Shown one piece after another: positions 43,344 to 52,827 of a stretch of DNA of 52,853 bases. This DNA comes from Planctomycetota bacterium (GTDB taxonomy: Bacteria > Planctomycetota > UBA1135 > GCA-002686595). A program made the position numbers and the translations under genes. Every line of letters starts with the position of its first letter. The stretch's first letter is position 1. The stretch is taken from the NCBI GenBank assembly GCA_026692665.1, contig JAPLOF010000016.1:1-52853 (forward strand), read 5' to 3'. Under the pieces are notes generated by a model. That model was given only the letters and a program-made list of their open reading frames with translations, was not told where the DNA came from and made no database searches.

Positions 43344-44996
43344 ATGTCGCATGCCGTCCGTCGCCCTGTCGTACTTCCGCTCGTCCTCGCATTCACCGTC
43401 GCGCTCACCCCGAGTTGTCGGCGCGAGAGCCATGATTCCCACGACCACGCGAGCGCGGATCATCCGGCGGCTCCCGGTATCGTCCAGCGCACGCGCGCGA
43501 ACCTGGGTGAGCGCTACCTCGTCCACCTGATCCATCCCGATCTCGTCCGAGGCGCACGCGCTTCGGTCCTCGTGCATGGGACACGGCTCGACCAGGGCAC
43601 GCCGATCGGCGGCGGCGACATCACGCTCGTGGCCCGTGGGCCAGGCGGCGCCGAGCTGCGCTTCCCGACGCGCGAGCTCATGCCCGGTCATTGGCCCGGC
43701 GACGTCGAGTTGCCGGCCGCGGGAACCTGGACCCTCGCGATCGACGTGAACTCCGCCAACGGGAGCGAAGAGGTGGGACTCGGTGCGATCGAGGTGCATC
43801 CCGATGCGGCCTCCGCGAGCCGCGTGCCCGCGCCTCAGGCGCCCGCGGGAGCGATCCCGTTCCTGTTCGAACAGCAGTGGCCTGTCGCGATGCGGTTCGA
43901 GCGCGTGGGGCCCCGTCCGCTGACGGAGTGGCTCAGCGTGTCCGGCCGCGTGGCCCCGCGGCCCGGAGGCGAGGCGCACATCGCCGCGCCCGTGTCCGGG
44001 CGACTCCTCGCCCCGAAAGGTGGTCGCCTGCCGCGGCCCGGTGATCGCGTGTCGGCCGGGGACGTGATCGGCGTCGTCGAGCCGCACCTGGCGACGTCGG
44101 ACATCGTCGGCCTGCAGGCGCTCGAGTACCAGCAGCACCAGCTGCGGCACGAACTCGACCTCCAGCAGTTGGATGCGGAGCGCGTGCTCGGATCGGCGCG
44201 AGTCCGGATCCAATCCGGGACACGCGAGCTCGAGCGCGCGGAGCGTCTCGTGGCGCAGACGCTCGCGACCCAGCAGGAGCTCGACCGCGCGCGGGCCGAT
44301 CTCGAGCTGTCGCGCGCCGAGGAGAGCGCCGCGTTGGCGTCCCTCGCGTCGGTGAACCGGCTGCGCAACGAGCACGCGGAGGACCCCGTCGTGAAGGCCC
44401 CGCTGCTGCCGCTGATCGCGCCGATCGCCGGGATCGTCGCCGAGATCCATGCTGTGCTGGGCGAGTCCGTCGAGAGCGGCGCGAAGCTCGCGACGATCCT
44501 GGACCTGTCGAGCGTGTGGGCGATCGCGGAGGTCCCGGAGAGCGAGCTGTCTCGGCTCGGGACGATCGCCGACGCGCGCTTCCGTCCGCTGGGAACGGAC
44601 GAGAGAGTGGAGGCGGAATCCGCGCCGGTACACGTGGCCTCGCGCGTCGACGCGACCACGCGCTGCGTCGCAGTCGCCTTCGACGTCCCGAACGCCGGAG
44701 GACGTCTCCGGTCCGGGATGCTGTGCACGTTCGAGCTCAGGCTGCGTGACCATGCCGACGCGATCTCCGTTTCCAAGTCGGCACTGGCGTACGAGCAAGG
44801 ACAACCGATCGTCTACGTGCTCGTCGACTGCGAGACCTTCGTCAAGCGACGCCTGGAGCTCGGACTCGAGGACAACGGGCGTGTGCAGGTGCTCGAGGGC
44901 CTCGCGCCCGGCGACGTCATCGTCGCGACGCGCGCCGACGAAGTGCGCCTCGCGGCGCTTTCCAGCTCCGGCAAGATCGTCGAACACCACCACTAG
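43344..44996 (+). CDS. CzcB-like RND periplasmic adaptor lipoprotein
   Basis: This 550-residue protein is a membrane-fusion (HlyD/CzcB) adaptor. It has a lipoprotein-type start (LPLVLAFTVALTPSC) with a His-containing segment right after it (ESHDSHDHASADHP). Residues about 40-165 form an extra N-terminal domain. The adaptor core has the lipoyl-like beta halves (RPGGEAHIAAPVSGRLLA and LLPLIAPIAGIVAEIHAVLG) flanking a coiled-coil hairpin (LERAERLVAQTLATQQELDR). The beta-barrel part has LSSVWAIAEVPESELSRLG. It ends in EHHH. The next gene starts 11 bp later, and its ribosome site AGGAG overlaps this stop codon, so both are co-expressed. Confidence 0.92.
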   Translation: MSHAVRRPVVLPLVLAFTVALTPSCRRESHDSHDHASADHPAAPGIVQRTRANLGERYLVHLIHPDLVRGARASVLVHGTRLDQGTPIGGGDITLVARGPGGAELRFPTRELMPGHWPGDVELPAAGTWTLAIDVNSANGSEEVGLGAIEVHPDAASASRVPAPQAPAGAIPFLFEQQWPVAMRFERVGPRPLTEWLSVSGRVAPRPGGEAHIAAPVSGRLLAPKGGRLPRPGDRVSAGDVIGVVEPHLATSDIVGLQALEYQQHQLRHELDLQQLDAERVLGSARVRIQSGTRELERAERLVAQTLATQQELDRARADLELSRAEESAALASLASVNRLRNEHAEDPVVKAPLLPLIAPIAGIVAEIHAVLGESVESGAKLATILDLSSVWAIAEVPESELSRLGTIADARFRPLGTDERVEAESAPVHVASRVDATTRCVAVAFDVPNAGGRLRSGMLCTFELRLRDHADAISVSKSALAYEQGQPIVYVLVDCETFVKRRLELGLEDNGRVQVLEGLAPGDVIVATRADEVRLAALSSSGKIVEHHH

Positions 44997-45007
44997 GAGC
45001 CGGTTCC

Positions 45008-48000
45008 ATGGTCGAACGTCTCATCCGGTGGTCGCTGGAGCGTCGCGCGCTGGTCGTAGCGATCTCGGCGTTGGTGCTCGTGCTGGGCGCGTGGGCGACC
45101 GTGCGCATGCCCGTGGACGTGTTCCCCGATCTCACGGCTCCGACCGTGACGATCCTCGTCGAGAGCGAAGGCCTCGCTCCGGACGAGATGGAGCGGCTCG
45201 TCACGTTCCCGATCGAGGCGACGGTGAACGGCGCGAACGACGTGCGCCGCGTGCGCTCGACCACGGGGCTCGGCATCGCGGTCGTGTGGGTCGAGTTCGA
45301 GTGGGGGACCGAGATCCAACGCGCGCGACAGACCGTCGCCGAGCGCCTCTCGACGGTTTCGGGGTCGCTGCCACGCGGCGTGCGCACGCCCAAGCTGGCA
45401 CCGCAGGCTTCGATCCTGGGCGAGGTCCTGCTCGTGGCCCTCACCTCGGACCGGCACGACGCGCTCGAGGTCCGTCGAATCGGGACGACGATCGTGCGTC
45501 GGCGCCTCTTGTCCGAGCCGGGCGTCGCGCAGGTGGTCCCCATCGGCGGCGAGACGCGCCAGTACCAGGTCGTCCTGGCTCCGGAGTTGTTGCGCGCATT
45601 CGCCCTCTCCACCGCGGACGTCGTCGCGGCGCTCGAAAAGGCCAACGAGAACGTGTCGGCCGGGATCCTGGTGCGCGCCGACGAGGAGTCGATCGTCCAA
45701 GGGATCGGCCGCATCGCGAACACGGCGGACATCGAGAGCACCGTGGTCGCGCTCCGCGGAGACCGTGCCGTGCGCGTGGGCGACCTCGGGTCGGTGCAGA
45801 TCGGTGCGGCCCTGCGTCGCGGCACCGCGGCCGCGGCGCGTCGAGCACCCGACGGTACGGCCATCGTCGAGCCCGCGGTCGTCTTCGGCATCACGAAACA
45901 GCCGGGCGTGAACACGCTGGAGCTGACGCGCAGGTTGGACGCGAGCATCGCGGCGATCCAGACCTCGCTGCCGGAAGGCATGGTGCTGAACGCTCAGATC
46001 TTCCGACAGTCGACTTTCATCTCGAACGCGGTCCGGAACACCCTGATCGCGCTCCTCGAAGGAGCGGCGATGGTCATCGCGATCGTCCTGCTGTTCCTGG
46101 CGAGCTTCCGCGCCAGCGTCATCACGCTCGTCGCGATCCCGATGTCGCTGGCGGTCGCGATCCTGGCGCTGCGACTGCTCGGCGGCGACATCAACACGAT
46201 GACCCTCGGCGGCATGGCGATCGCGATCGGCGCGCTGGTCGACGACGCGATCATCGACGTCGAGAACGTGGTCCGGCGCATGCGGCAGAACGCGCTGCTG
46301 CCCGAGGCGCAGCGACGCTCCGCCATGGACATCGTGTTCGAGGCCAGCGTCGAGGTGCGCGCGTCGATCGTCTTCGCGACGGCGATCATCCTCCTCGTGT
46401 TCAGCCCGATCTTCGCGCTCTCGGGCGTCGAGGGCCGTCTCCTGCAACCGTTGGGCTTGGCGTTCTGTGTCGGTCTGGCGGCGTCTCTCCTGACCGCGTT
46501 GACGCTGACGCCGGCGATGTGCCTGTGGCTCCTTCCGAAGAGCACGACCGTACGTGAGGTGCGCGAGCCGCGCGTCGTACGTTGGGTCAAGGCGCTCTAC
46601 GTCGGGCCGCTGGACTGGTCGCTGCGACATCCGTGGCTGGTGCTCGTGCCGTCGCTGCTCCTGTTCGTCGGCTCGGTCGTCGCCGTGAGCCGCGCGGGCC
46701 GGAACTTCCTGCCCGAGTTCAACGAGGGCGCGCTGGTCGTCGGGATCACGACGGGGCCGGGTACGTCGCTCGCGGCCAGCGACGAGCTGGCTCGTCGTGT
46801 CGAGACCGCGCTCATGCGTCACGACGAGGTCGTCGCGATCGGCCGGCGCACGGGGCGCGCGGAGGAAGACGAGCACGTCCTGGGCGTCGAGGCCAGCGAG
46901 CTCGACATGACGCTCGACATGCAGGCGCCGGCGCGCAAGGGCAAGCCGGTGCGCTCCAAGGCGCAGATGCTCGCGGCGATGCGCGAGGACCTGGCGTTGA
47001 TCCCGGGCATCCAAGCCACGTTCGGCCAGCCGATCAGCCACCGCGTCGACCACATGTTGTCGGGCTCGCGCGCCAGCGTCGCAGTCAAGATCTTCGGTGC
47101 CGACCTCGGGGCGTTGCGGTCGCTGGCCCACGAGGTCGAGAACGCGATGCGCGCGATCTCGGGCGTCGTGGACCTCTCCATCGAGCCGCAGGTCGACGTG
47201 CCCGCGCTGCGCGTCGAGATCGACCGCGCTGCGCTGGCGCGCCACGGACTGCTCGTCGCGGACGTGAACACCGCCCTCGAAAGCGTCACGAAGGGGGTCC
47301 TGGCCACTCAGATCCTCGAGAACACGGAATCGTACGACGTGGTCTGCCGCATTGGAGGCGCGGGCGAGGTCTCGCGCGGTGCATTGGCCGCGGCCACGGT
47401 CGAGACGCCGCGTGGCGATCGGATCCCGCTGTCGATGCTGACGCACCAGCGCGAGGACGCCACGCCCAACTTCATCAGTCGCGAGAACGCCGAGCGGCGC
47501 ATCGTCGTCCAATGCAACGTCGCCGGGCGTGACATCACCGGCTTGGTCGACGACGTGCGCGCTGCGATCGAGTCCAAGGTCGTGCTCCCGCGCGGCTACT
47601 GGGTCGAGTACGGCGGCCAGTTCGAGAGCGCGCAGGAGACGACGCGACGGCTCGCGATCCTGGGACTCGTCGTGATCGCCGCGATGGCGGGCCTCCTGGT
47701 CTGGGTGCTCGGGTCCGCGCGCGACGCCGCGCTCGTGCTCTTGAACCTCCCGCTGGCGCTCATCGGCGGCGTCGCCGGACTCGTGCTGTCAGGCGGCGTG
47801 CTGTCGGTCGCGTCGCTGATCGGCTTCATCACGGTCTTCGGCGTCGCGGCGCGCAACGGGATCCTGCTCGTGTCGCACGTGCGGCAACTGCAGGAGCACG
47901 AAGGGGTGACCGACTTCGCCGAGGCCGTGCGGCGCGGTTCCGTCGAGCGCGTCGCGCCGATCCTCATGACGGCGCTCGCCGCGGGTCTCGCGCTCGTCCC

Positions 48001-49522
48001 GCTGGCGTTGCGCGGCGACGAGCCGGGCAGCGAGCTCTTGACGCCGATGGCGATCGTGATCCTCTCGGGGCTGATCTCCTCGACGTTCCTCAACATGATC
48101 GTGGTCCCGGCGGCGCTCCTGCACCTCGGCAAGGCCTCGACGTTGCGGGCCGCGGTGGTCGCGCCGGTGCTGCTGGTCGCGGGCTGCGCGAGCACGAATC
48201 CGGCGGAAGACTGGCGCCTCTCCGCGCAGATCGCCGGGGAGTCGCTCGGCGCTGGATCCGTGCGCGTTCCGACCGAAGCGCCCGCCGATGCGCGGGCGCT
48301 CCTCGCGGATGGAGAGCTGACGCGCGCGGAGTGCGCCGCGATCGTGCTCGGGTCCCACCCGCGCCTCGAAGCGGCGTTCCACGACATCGGCGTGTCGCGC
48401 GCCGACTTGGCGCAGGCCGGGCTGCTCTCGAACCCCGCGCTCAGCATCTTCTTCCTGTTCCCGGAAGGCGGAGGCAACACCGAGATCCAGGGCACGATCG
48501 CCGCCAGCCTCTCCGACCTGTGGCGCATTCCGGCGCGCGAGCGGGTCGCCCAGGAGGCGCTGAACCAGCAGGTGCTGGAGACGGCGCGGCTCGCGGGCGA
48601 GTTGGTCTATCGCGCGACCGGGTGCCACGACCGCGCCCTGGCCAGTGCTCGGACGGCGCAGCTCGCGCGCGACATGGCCGCGATCGCGGGACGTTCCGAG
48701 GCCGAGATCTCGGCGCGCGTCGAGATGGGGGTCGGCCGAGCGCTCGACGCCGAGCTGGCGCGATCCGAACGGATGCACGCCGACGTGGTCGCTGCGGCGG
48801 CGGAGGCGGAGGCTCGCAGCGCGCGCAGCGAGCTGTTCCAGAGCCTGGCGCTCGCCGGCGACCTCGGCACGATCCGGATCGGCGGCGATCTGCCGCAGCT
48901 CGAGGAGCTGGAGCTCGAGGTCGAGGAACTCGTCACGCGCACGCTCGAGCGACGGCTCGACCTGCGCGCGCTGCGCGCCGGCACGGAGGCCCTGGCCGCG
49001 CAGATCCCGGCCGAGCAGCGCAACGCGTTGCCGCGCATCGAGCTCGCGCTGCACGGCGAGAGTCCGAACGACGGTCCCGACCTCCTCGGTCCGGGAGCCG
49101 TGATGACCCTGCCCGTCTTCGACACCGGTGACGCGGCGATCCGCCGCGCAGAGTCAGCGTATCTCGCGGCACTCGCACGCTGGACGGCTCTGGCGCGCGA
49201 GGTCGAACAAGAGGTGCGCGGGAGCTGGTCGACGGCTCTCGCGGCGCGTGAGGCCTACGAGCTGGCGCGCGGCGACCTTGTCGAGCGCGCGGAGCGGGCC
49301 GCCGAGCTCGCGGAACGCGCGCACACCGCGGGAGACGCGCCGTACTCGACGCGTCTCGCCGCGGAGCAGGGGCGCGTGCGCGCGCGGCAGGCCGTCCTGG
49401 GGGCCGAGGTCGAGGCGGCCCGTGCCCGCGCCGCACTGGAGCGCGCGGCCGGCGTTCCCTGGTCCCTGCTCGTGACGCCGCCTTCTTCCGCGGCCTCCGC
49501 GGAGGGACCGGCCACGGAGTGA
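45008..49522 (+). CDS. RND heavy-metal efflux pump fused in frame to an outer-membrane efflux protein
   Basis: This 1504-residue product joins two proteins. Residues 1 to about 1045 form an HME-type RND pump: MVERLIRWSLERRALVVAIS start, first periplasmic part (VDVFPDLTAPTVTILVESEG), twelve expected helices, and the transport helix GGMAIAIGALVDDAIIDVEN. Then comes a hydrophobic stretch with a lipobox, AAVVAPVLLVAGCAST (Cys1060). Residues about 1080-1504 form a CzcC/TolC-type outer-membrane factor: LGSHPRLEAAFHDIGVSRAD, LAQAGLLSNPALSIFFLFP, long helices, and GAVMTLPVFDTGDAAIRRAE. RND and OMF are normally separate; here no stop codon separates them. An internal start (for example at codons near 1045) or processing at the lipobox could still give two proteins. 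Confidence 0.88.
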   Translation: MVERLIRWSLERRALVVAISALVLVLGAWATVRMPVDVFPDLTAPTVTILVESEGLAPDEMERLVTFPIEATVNGANDVRRVRSTTGLGIAVVWVEFEWGTEIQRARQTVAERLSTVSGSLPRGVRTPKLAPQASILGEVLLVALTSDRHDALEVRRIGTTIVRRRLLSEPGVAQVVPIGGETRQYQVVLAPELLRAFALSTADVVAALEKANENVSAGILVRADEESIVQGIGRIANTADIESTVVALRGDRAVRVGDLGSVQIGAALRRGTAAAARRAPDGTAIVEPAVVFGITKQPGVNTLELTRRLDASIAAIQTSLPEGMVLNAQIFRQSTFISNAVRNTLIALLEGAAMVIAIVLLFLASFRASVITLVAIPMSLAVAILALRLLGGDINTMTLGGMAIAIGALVDDAIIDVENVVRRMRQNALLPEAQRRSAMDIVFEASVEVRASIVFATAIILLVFSPIFALSGVEGRLLQPLGLAFCVGLAASLLTALTLTPAMCLWLLPKSTTVREVREPRVVRWVKALYVGPLDWSLRHPWLVLVPSLLLFVGSVVAVSRAGRNFLPEFNEGALVVGITTGPGTSLAASDELARRVETALMRHDEVVAIGRRTGRAEEDEHVLGVEASELDMTLDMQAPARKGKPVRSKAQMLAAMREDLALIPGIQATFGQPISHRVDHMLSGSRASVAVKIFGADLGALRSLAHEVENAMRAISGVVDLSIEPQVDVPALRVEIDRAALARHGLLVADVNTALESVTKGVLATQILENTESYDVVCRIGGAGEVSRGALAAATVETPRGDRIPLSMLTHQREDATPNFISRENAERRIVVQCNVAGRDITGLVDDVRAAIESKVVLPRGYWVEYGGQFESAQETTRRLAILGLVVIAAMAGLLVWVLGSARDAALVLLNLPLALIGGVAGLVLSGGVLSVASLIGFITVFGVAARNGILLVSHVRQLQEHEGVTDFAEAVRRGSVERVAPILMTALAAGLALVPLALRGDEPGSELLTPMAIVILSGLISSTFLNMIVVPAALLHLGKASTLRAAVVAPVLLVAGCASTNPAEDWRLSAQIAGESLGAGSVRVPTEAPADARALLADGELTRAECAAIVLGSHPRLEAAFHDIGVSRADLAQAGLLSNPALSIFFLFPEGGGNTEIQGTIAASLSDLWRIPARERVAQEALNQQVLETARLAGELVYRATGCHDRALASARTAQLARDMAAIAGRSEAEISARVEMGVGRALDAELARSERMHADVVAAAAEAEARSARSELFQSLALAGDLGTIRIGGDLPQLEELELEVEELVTRTLERRLDLRALRAGTEALAAQIPAEQRNALPRIELALHGESPNDGPDLLGPGAVMTLPVFDTGDAAIRRAESAYLAALARWTALAREVEQEVRGSWSTALAAREAYELARGDLVERAERAAELAERAHTAGDAPYSTRLAAEQGRVRARQAVLGAEVEAARARAALERAAGVPWSLLVTPPSSAASAEGPATE

Positions 49523-49609
49523 GCGCAGACGGCCCTCGAGTTCATCGAGGCGTTCGGCCATGGCGCGGACGGATCTCCGCCGGAGGGGTAGCATGACCCC
49601 TCACATCCC

Positions 49610-50158
49610 GTGGAAACCCAGAGCATCGTGTTGCGGCGCGCCAAGGCCGGCGACGCCGACGAGTTCGCGGCCGTCTACGGCCCGCTCGTGCTCGCGATGG
49701 CGCGGGCGAGCGGGCTCGACCACGCGGACGCCGACGACGTGATGCAACAGGTCCTGCTGGAGGTCCTGCAGGCTCTGCCGCGCTTCGAGTACGACCGCAA
49801 GAAGGGCTCGTTCCGTGGCTTCCTGAAGACGATCGTCCGCCAGCGCGTCCTCGACCTGCGACGCAAGCGCCGGAGCACGGACGAGGTCGACGAGTCCATC
49901 CCCGAGCCGGGCGACGCCTTCGCGACCTGGTTCGAGGAGGAGTGGCGCCAGGCGCACCTCGAGGCCGCGCTCGATCGCGTGCGCAAGGAGGTCCAGCCGG
50001 CCACGTTCCAGGCCTTCGAGCTGCTCGTCGTGCGCGAGCTGCCGGTCGAGCAGGTCGCCGCGATGCTGGGCCAGACGCCGAATCACGTGTGTCAAAGCAA
50101 GCTGCGCGTCGCCCGCCGTCTGCGAGAGCACCTGAAGGAGATGCTCGATGAAGACTGA
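49610..50158 (+). CDS. ECF-type RNA polymerase sigma factor
   Basis: This 182-residue protein has sigma-70 region 2 (LVLAMARASGLDHADADDVM, QQVLLEVLQALPRFEYDR, SFRGFLKTIVRQRVLDLRRK) and region 4 (ELPVEQVAAMLGQTPNHVCQ, SKLRVARRLREHL), without region 1.1 or 3, as expected for the ECF group. It starts at GTG, just after a short AGGGGT/ACCCCT hairpin (49584-49601). Its 3' end overlaps the next gene, which codes for a likely anti-sigma zinc-finger protein. The regulated genes cannot be told; the metal-efflux genes upstream are candidates only by position. Confidence 0.93.
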   Translation: METQSIVLRRAKAGDADEFAAVYGPLVLAMARASGLDHADADDVMQQVLLEVLQALPRFEYDRKKGSFRGFLKTIVRQRVLDLRRKRRSTDEVDESIPEPGDAFATWFEEEWRQAHLEAALDRVRKEVQPATFQAFELLVVRELPVEQVAAMLGQTPNHVCQSKLRVARRLREHLKEMLDED

Positions 50159-50423
50159 CCCCGCGAGCTGCCCCGAAGCGAGCGAGTTGGTGGCGTTTTC
50201 GCGCGGCGCACTCGACGCCGTCCGTGCCCGCGTCGTCGAAGCGCACGTGGCTTCGTGCGCGAACTGCCGCGAGAGCGCCCAGGACGAGCAGGACAGCGGT
50301 ACATTCGGCCGGATGCTCCGCGACTGGCGTTCGCGCATGACGCCCGAAGATCGCAGCCAGACGATCGACCGCGCGGCGCGTTCGATCGAGGCTGCGCGCC
50401 GCGACGGCCCGACTCCGCTCTGA
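50148..50423 (+). CDS. Zinc-finger anti-sigma-like protein
   Basis: This 91-residue protein has a zinc-binding anti-sigma motif (ZAS): EAHVASCANCRESA, the H-x3-C-x2-C pattern, after a C-P-E-A-S-E-L-V-A-F start. It lacks an obvious membrane helix and so would be a soluble anti-sigma factor. Its ATG overlaps the sigma gene by 11 bp (GATGAAGACTGA), the usual coupling for a sigma/anti-sigma pair. The remainder (about residues 50-91) is charged and helical and probably wraps the sigma factor. Confidence 0.8.
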   Translation: MKTDPASCPEASELVAFSRGALDAVRARVVEAHVASCANCRESAQDEQDSGTFGRMLRDWRSRMTPEDRSQTIDRAARSIEAARRDGPTPL

Positions 50424-50608
50424 TCCGTTCCGCGCGAGCGCGTGGGGCCGTCCCGGGTCGAGGAGGGAGGGCGTGTCGGAGTCGTGTCCCGTCCGGGCAC
50501 CGGGCCCGAGACCGACGGACCCCGACCGGCCAGCTCCGGAAGCGGTGGGAGCCCATTTCGAGGAATTCCGGGAAGGCCGTGTCATCGGCGCGGATTCCGC
50601 GCGGACCA

Positions 50609-50647
50609 GGGATGTGCGCGCAGGAAGCGCACGAAACCCCACATCCC
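50609..50647 (+). promoter_or_regulatory. Leader hairpin before the secreted helical protein gene
   Basis: GGGATGTG (50609-50616) pairs with CACATCCC (50640-50647), and GTGCGC (50614-50619) with GCGCAC (50627-50632). The two stems share GTG, so they are alternatives or partly nested. They end directly before the AAAGG-containing ribosome site and the ATG at 50662. A role in translation control is possible. The rest of 50424-50608 shows no gene. Confidence 0.4.
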
Positions 50648-50661
50648 GAAAGGTGTCCGCC

Positions 50662-51399
50662 ATGAAGCTCCTCCTCCCGATCCTCCCGGTCCTGATGTTG
50701 TCGCTGGCCCCGCTCGCGCGCGCTCAGGAGTCCGTTCCCGTCCCGCCGCCGACGCAGAGCGGTGACGTCCGCCTCGAGGCTGCGCTCGACGAACTCGAGC
50801 AGATGGTCCTGCTGCGCGGCGGCACGCGTTACGACTTCAACCGGCTGCGCGCGCTGCTCGTCGAACGCGCCTCGGCGGCGACCGGCTCGTTCTTCCCGGC
50901 CTGCAAGGTGCGCGGCCGCTTCCTGGCGGCTGTCGACGCCCTGGAGGCTCGCGCGAAGCGCTACCAGCTCCACGCCGAGGACGTGGTGGAGATGAAGATC
51001 GACGTCCTCGAGGCTCGTCTCGATGCCGCGGTCGGCGAGCTGATCGAGAAGGCCGCGGCGCGCGGTGCGACCCGCGAGCAGTTCCAGCGCGCGAAGGACC
51101 TGATCGTCGCCCGCGCCCGCATGACCGCGAGCGAGATCGACAGCGAGACGGTCCGCGAACGCCTGACCGCCGCGGTCGAGGAGATCGAGGAGATGGCCCG
51201 GTTCGCGGTGCTCGAGCGGATCCACTTCCAGCGCTACTGGGCCCAGATCGTCGAGCACCGGCTGGAGCGCGCCACGGTCCGCCTGAACAACCGGCTGAAG
51301 TACGGGACCGCGACCCGCGCCGACTACCAGCGCATCCAGGACCTGATGCTCGATCGAGCCCAGATCGCGATCGACACGCCCCCTGAGGCGTGCCCGTGA
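50662..51399 (+). CDS. Secreted alpha-helical protein of unknown function
   Basis: This 245-residue protein has a signal peptide (LLLPILPVLMLSLAPLARAQ) and then an almost wholly helical, charged body (RLRALLVERASAAT, FLAAVDALEARAKRYQLHAE, VEEIEEMARFAVLERIHFQR). Three segments look related: TRYDFNRLRALLVERASAA, TREQFQRAKDLIVARARM and TRADYQRIQDLMLDRAQIA, so it may consist of three similar repeats of about 65-80 residues. There is no known family. It would sit in the periplasm. It is preceded by a leader hairpin and followed by a terminator. Confidence 0.85.
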   Translation: MKLLLPILPVLMLSLAPLARAQESVPVPPPTQSGDVRLEAALDELEQMVLLRGGTRYDFNRLRALLVERASAATGSFFPACKVRGRFLAAVDALEARAKRYQLHAEDVVEMKIDVLEARLDAAVGELIEKAAARGATREQFQRAKDLIVARARMTASEIDSETVRERLTAAVEEIEEMARFAVLERIHFQRYWAQIVEHRLERATVRLNNRLKYGTATRADYQRIQDLMLDRAQIAIDTPPEACP

Positions 51400-51439
51400 G
51401 AGCGGTGCCCCCGAGAGGTGCTCGCCCTCGGGACCACCA

Positions 51440-51470
51440 GGAGCCGGCCTGCGGGCCGGCTCCTTTCGTT
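51440..51470 (+). terminator. Strong intrinsic terminator upstream of ribBA
   Basis: GGAGCCGGCC pairs perfectly with GGCCGGCTCC around TGCG at 51440-51463 and is followed by TTTCGTT. This is the most typical intrinsic terminator of the window. It ends the transcript of the secreted helical protein. Confidence 0.8.
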
Positions 51471-51533
51471 ACCATGGGCGATTGGCGGGGCGGCCTTCGA
51501 AGTCCCTGCGCTGCCCCCCGACGAGGAGATCCC

Positions 51534-52775
51534 ATGGCGATCAGCACCATCCCCGAGATCCTGGCCGAGCTGCGAGCCGGCCGCATGATCGTGCTCGTCG
51601 ACGATCCCGGGCGCGAGAACGAGGGCGACCTCGCGATGCTGGCCGAGCACGTCACGCCCGAGGCGATCAACTTCATGGCGCGCGAAGGGCGCGGACTCGT
51701 GTGCATGCCGCTCGCCACGGAGCTGTGCGACCGGCTCGAGCTCGGGCCGCAGGTGTCCTCGAACACGAACAAGATGGGCACCGGATTCACGGTGTCGATC
51801 GAAGCCGCGAGCGGCGTGACGACGGGCATCAGCGCCAAGGATCGCGCGCACACGATCCGCGTTGCAGCCGCGCCGAACGCCCGGCCGCAGGATCTGGCAC
51901 GACCTGGCCACGTGTTCCCGCTGCGTGCCCGCGAAGGCGGCACGCTGGTGCGCGGCGGGCAGACGGAGGGCATCGTCGATCTGGCCCGTCTCGTCGGTGC
52001 GCGTCCCGCGGGCGTGATCTGCGAGATCATGAACGAGGACGGGACGATGGCCCGGATGCCGGACCTCGAGCTGTTCGCCGAGCGCCACGGCCTGAAGATC
52101 TGCACGATCGAGGCGATCATCGCCTGGCGCCGCCGCAACGAGCGCCTCATCGAGCCGATCGAGATGGACGTGCCGTTGCCGACGAAGTTCGGGACTTTCC
52201 AGGCCCACCTGTTCCGCTCCAAGGTGGACGGGAAGGAGCACGTCGCCCTGTCGCGTGGCATCTCGGGCCCGAGCCTCGACGGGCCGCGCAAGGCCCTCCA
52301 GGACGTCGTCACCGTGCGCGTGCACAGCGAGTGCCTGACCGGCGACGTGTTCCACTCGCTGCGCTGCGACTGCGGACCGCAACTCGACAAGGCGCTGGAG
52401 GCGCTCGGGCGCGAGGAACGCGGCGTGCTCGTCTACATGCGCCAGGAAGGGCGGGGGATCGGCCTCGAGAACAAGCTCAAGGCGTATCGCCTGCAGGACC
52501 AGGGCCTCGACACGGTCGAGGCCAACGAGAAGCTCGGTTTCGCGGCCGATTTGCGCGAGTACGGACTGGGCGCCCAGATCCTCCAGTACTTGGGCGTGCG
52601 CCGGATGCGCCTCCTCACGAACAACCCGAAGAAGATCGCCGGCCTGAACGGCTACGGGCTCGAGGTCGTCGACCAGGTACCCCTGACGACGGCTCCCCAG
52701 GCCGACAACGCGAAGTATTTGCGCACGAAGCGCGACAAGCTGGGACACATCCTGCCGCGCGAGGCGGGCGAGTAG
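51534..52775 (+). CDS. ribBA: Bifunctional 3,4-DHBP synthase / GTP cyclohydrolase II
   Basis: This 413-residue enzyme makes two riboflavin precursors. The DHBP synthase half (residues 1 to about 205) has MIVLVDDPGRENEGDLAMLA, FMAREGRGLVCMPLA, TGFTVSIEAASGVTTGISA and ARPGHVFPLRAREGGTLVRG. The cyclohydrolase half (about 206-413) has the zinc cysteines in HSECLTGDVFHSLRCDCGPQ, then YMRQEGRGIGLENKLKAY and RMRLLTNNPKKIAGL. The ATG has a GAGGAG ribosome site at 51523-51528. I do not see an FMN riboswitch upstream. The two domains are in the usual order, and the length is normal. The gene is followed by the 33-bp repeat and a strong hairpin. Confidence 0.97.
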   Translation: MAISTIPEILAELRAGRMIVLVDDPGRENEGDLAMLAEHVTPEAINFMAREGRGLVCMPLATELCDRLELGPQVSSNTNKMGTGFTVSIEAASGVTTGISAKDRAHTIRVAAAPNARPQDLARPGHVFPLRAREGGTLVRGGQTEGIVDLARLVGARPAGVICEIMNEDGTMARMPDLELFAERHGLKICTIEAIIAWRRRNERLIEPIEMDVPLPTKFGTFQAHLFRSKVDGKEHVALSRGISGPSLDGPRKALQDVVTVRVHSECLTGDVFHSLRCDCGPQLDKALEALGREERGVLVYMRQEGRGIGLENKLKAYRLQDQGLDTVEANEKLGFAADLREYGLGAQILQYLGVRRMRLLTNNPKKIAGLNGYGLEVVDQVPLTTAPQADNAKYLRTKRDKLGHILPREAGE

Positions 52776-52786
52776 CGGAGGTCGGA

Positions 52787-52819
52787 GGTACGGAGCCAGG
52801 AACAACTCCGCCGTTCTCG
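52787..52819 (+). repeat. 3'-UTR repeat element, copy 2
   Basis: This 33-bp element matches the minus strand of 13-45 at 31 of 33 bases. It starts 11 bases after the ribBA stop codon and precedes a hairpin. Confidence 0.7.
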
Positions 52820-52827
52820 TCCGCCCC

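Noticed and set aside
51400..51533. FMN riboswitch upstream of ribBA
   Set aside because: The conserved RFN segments are not visible, and most of the short region is occupied by a terminator hairpin.
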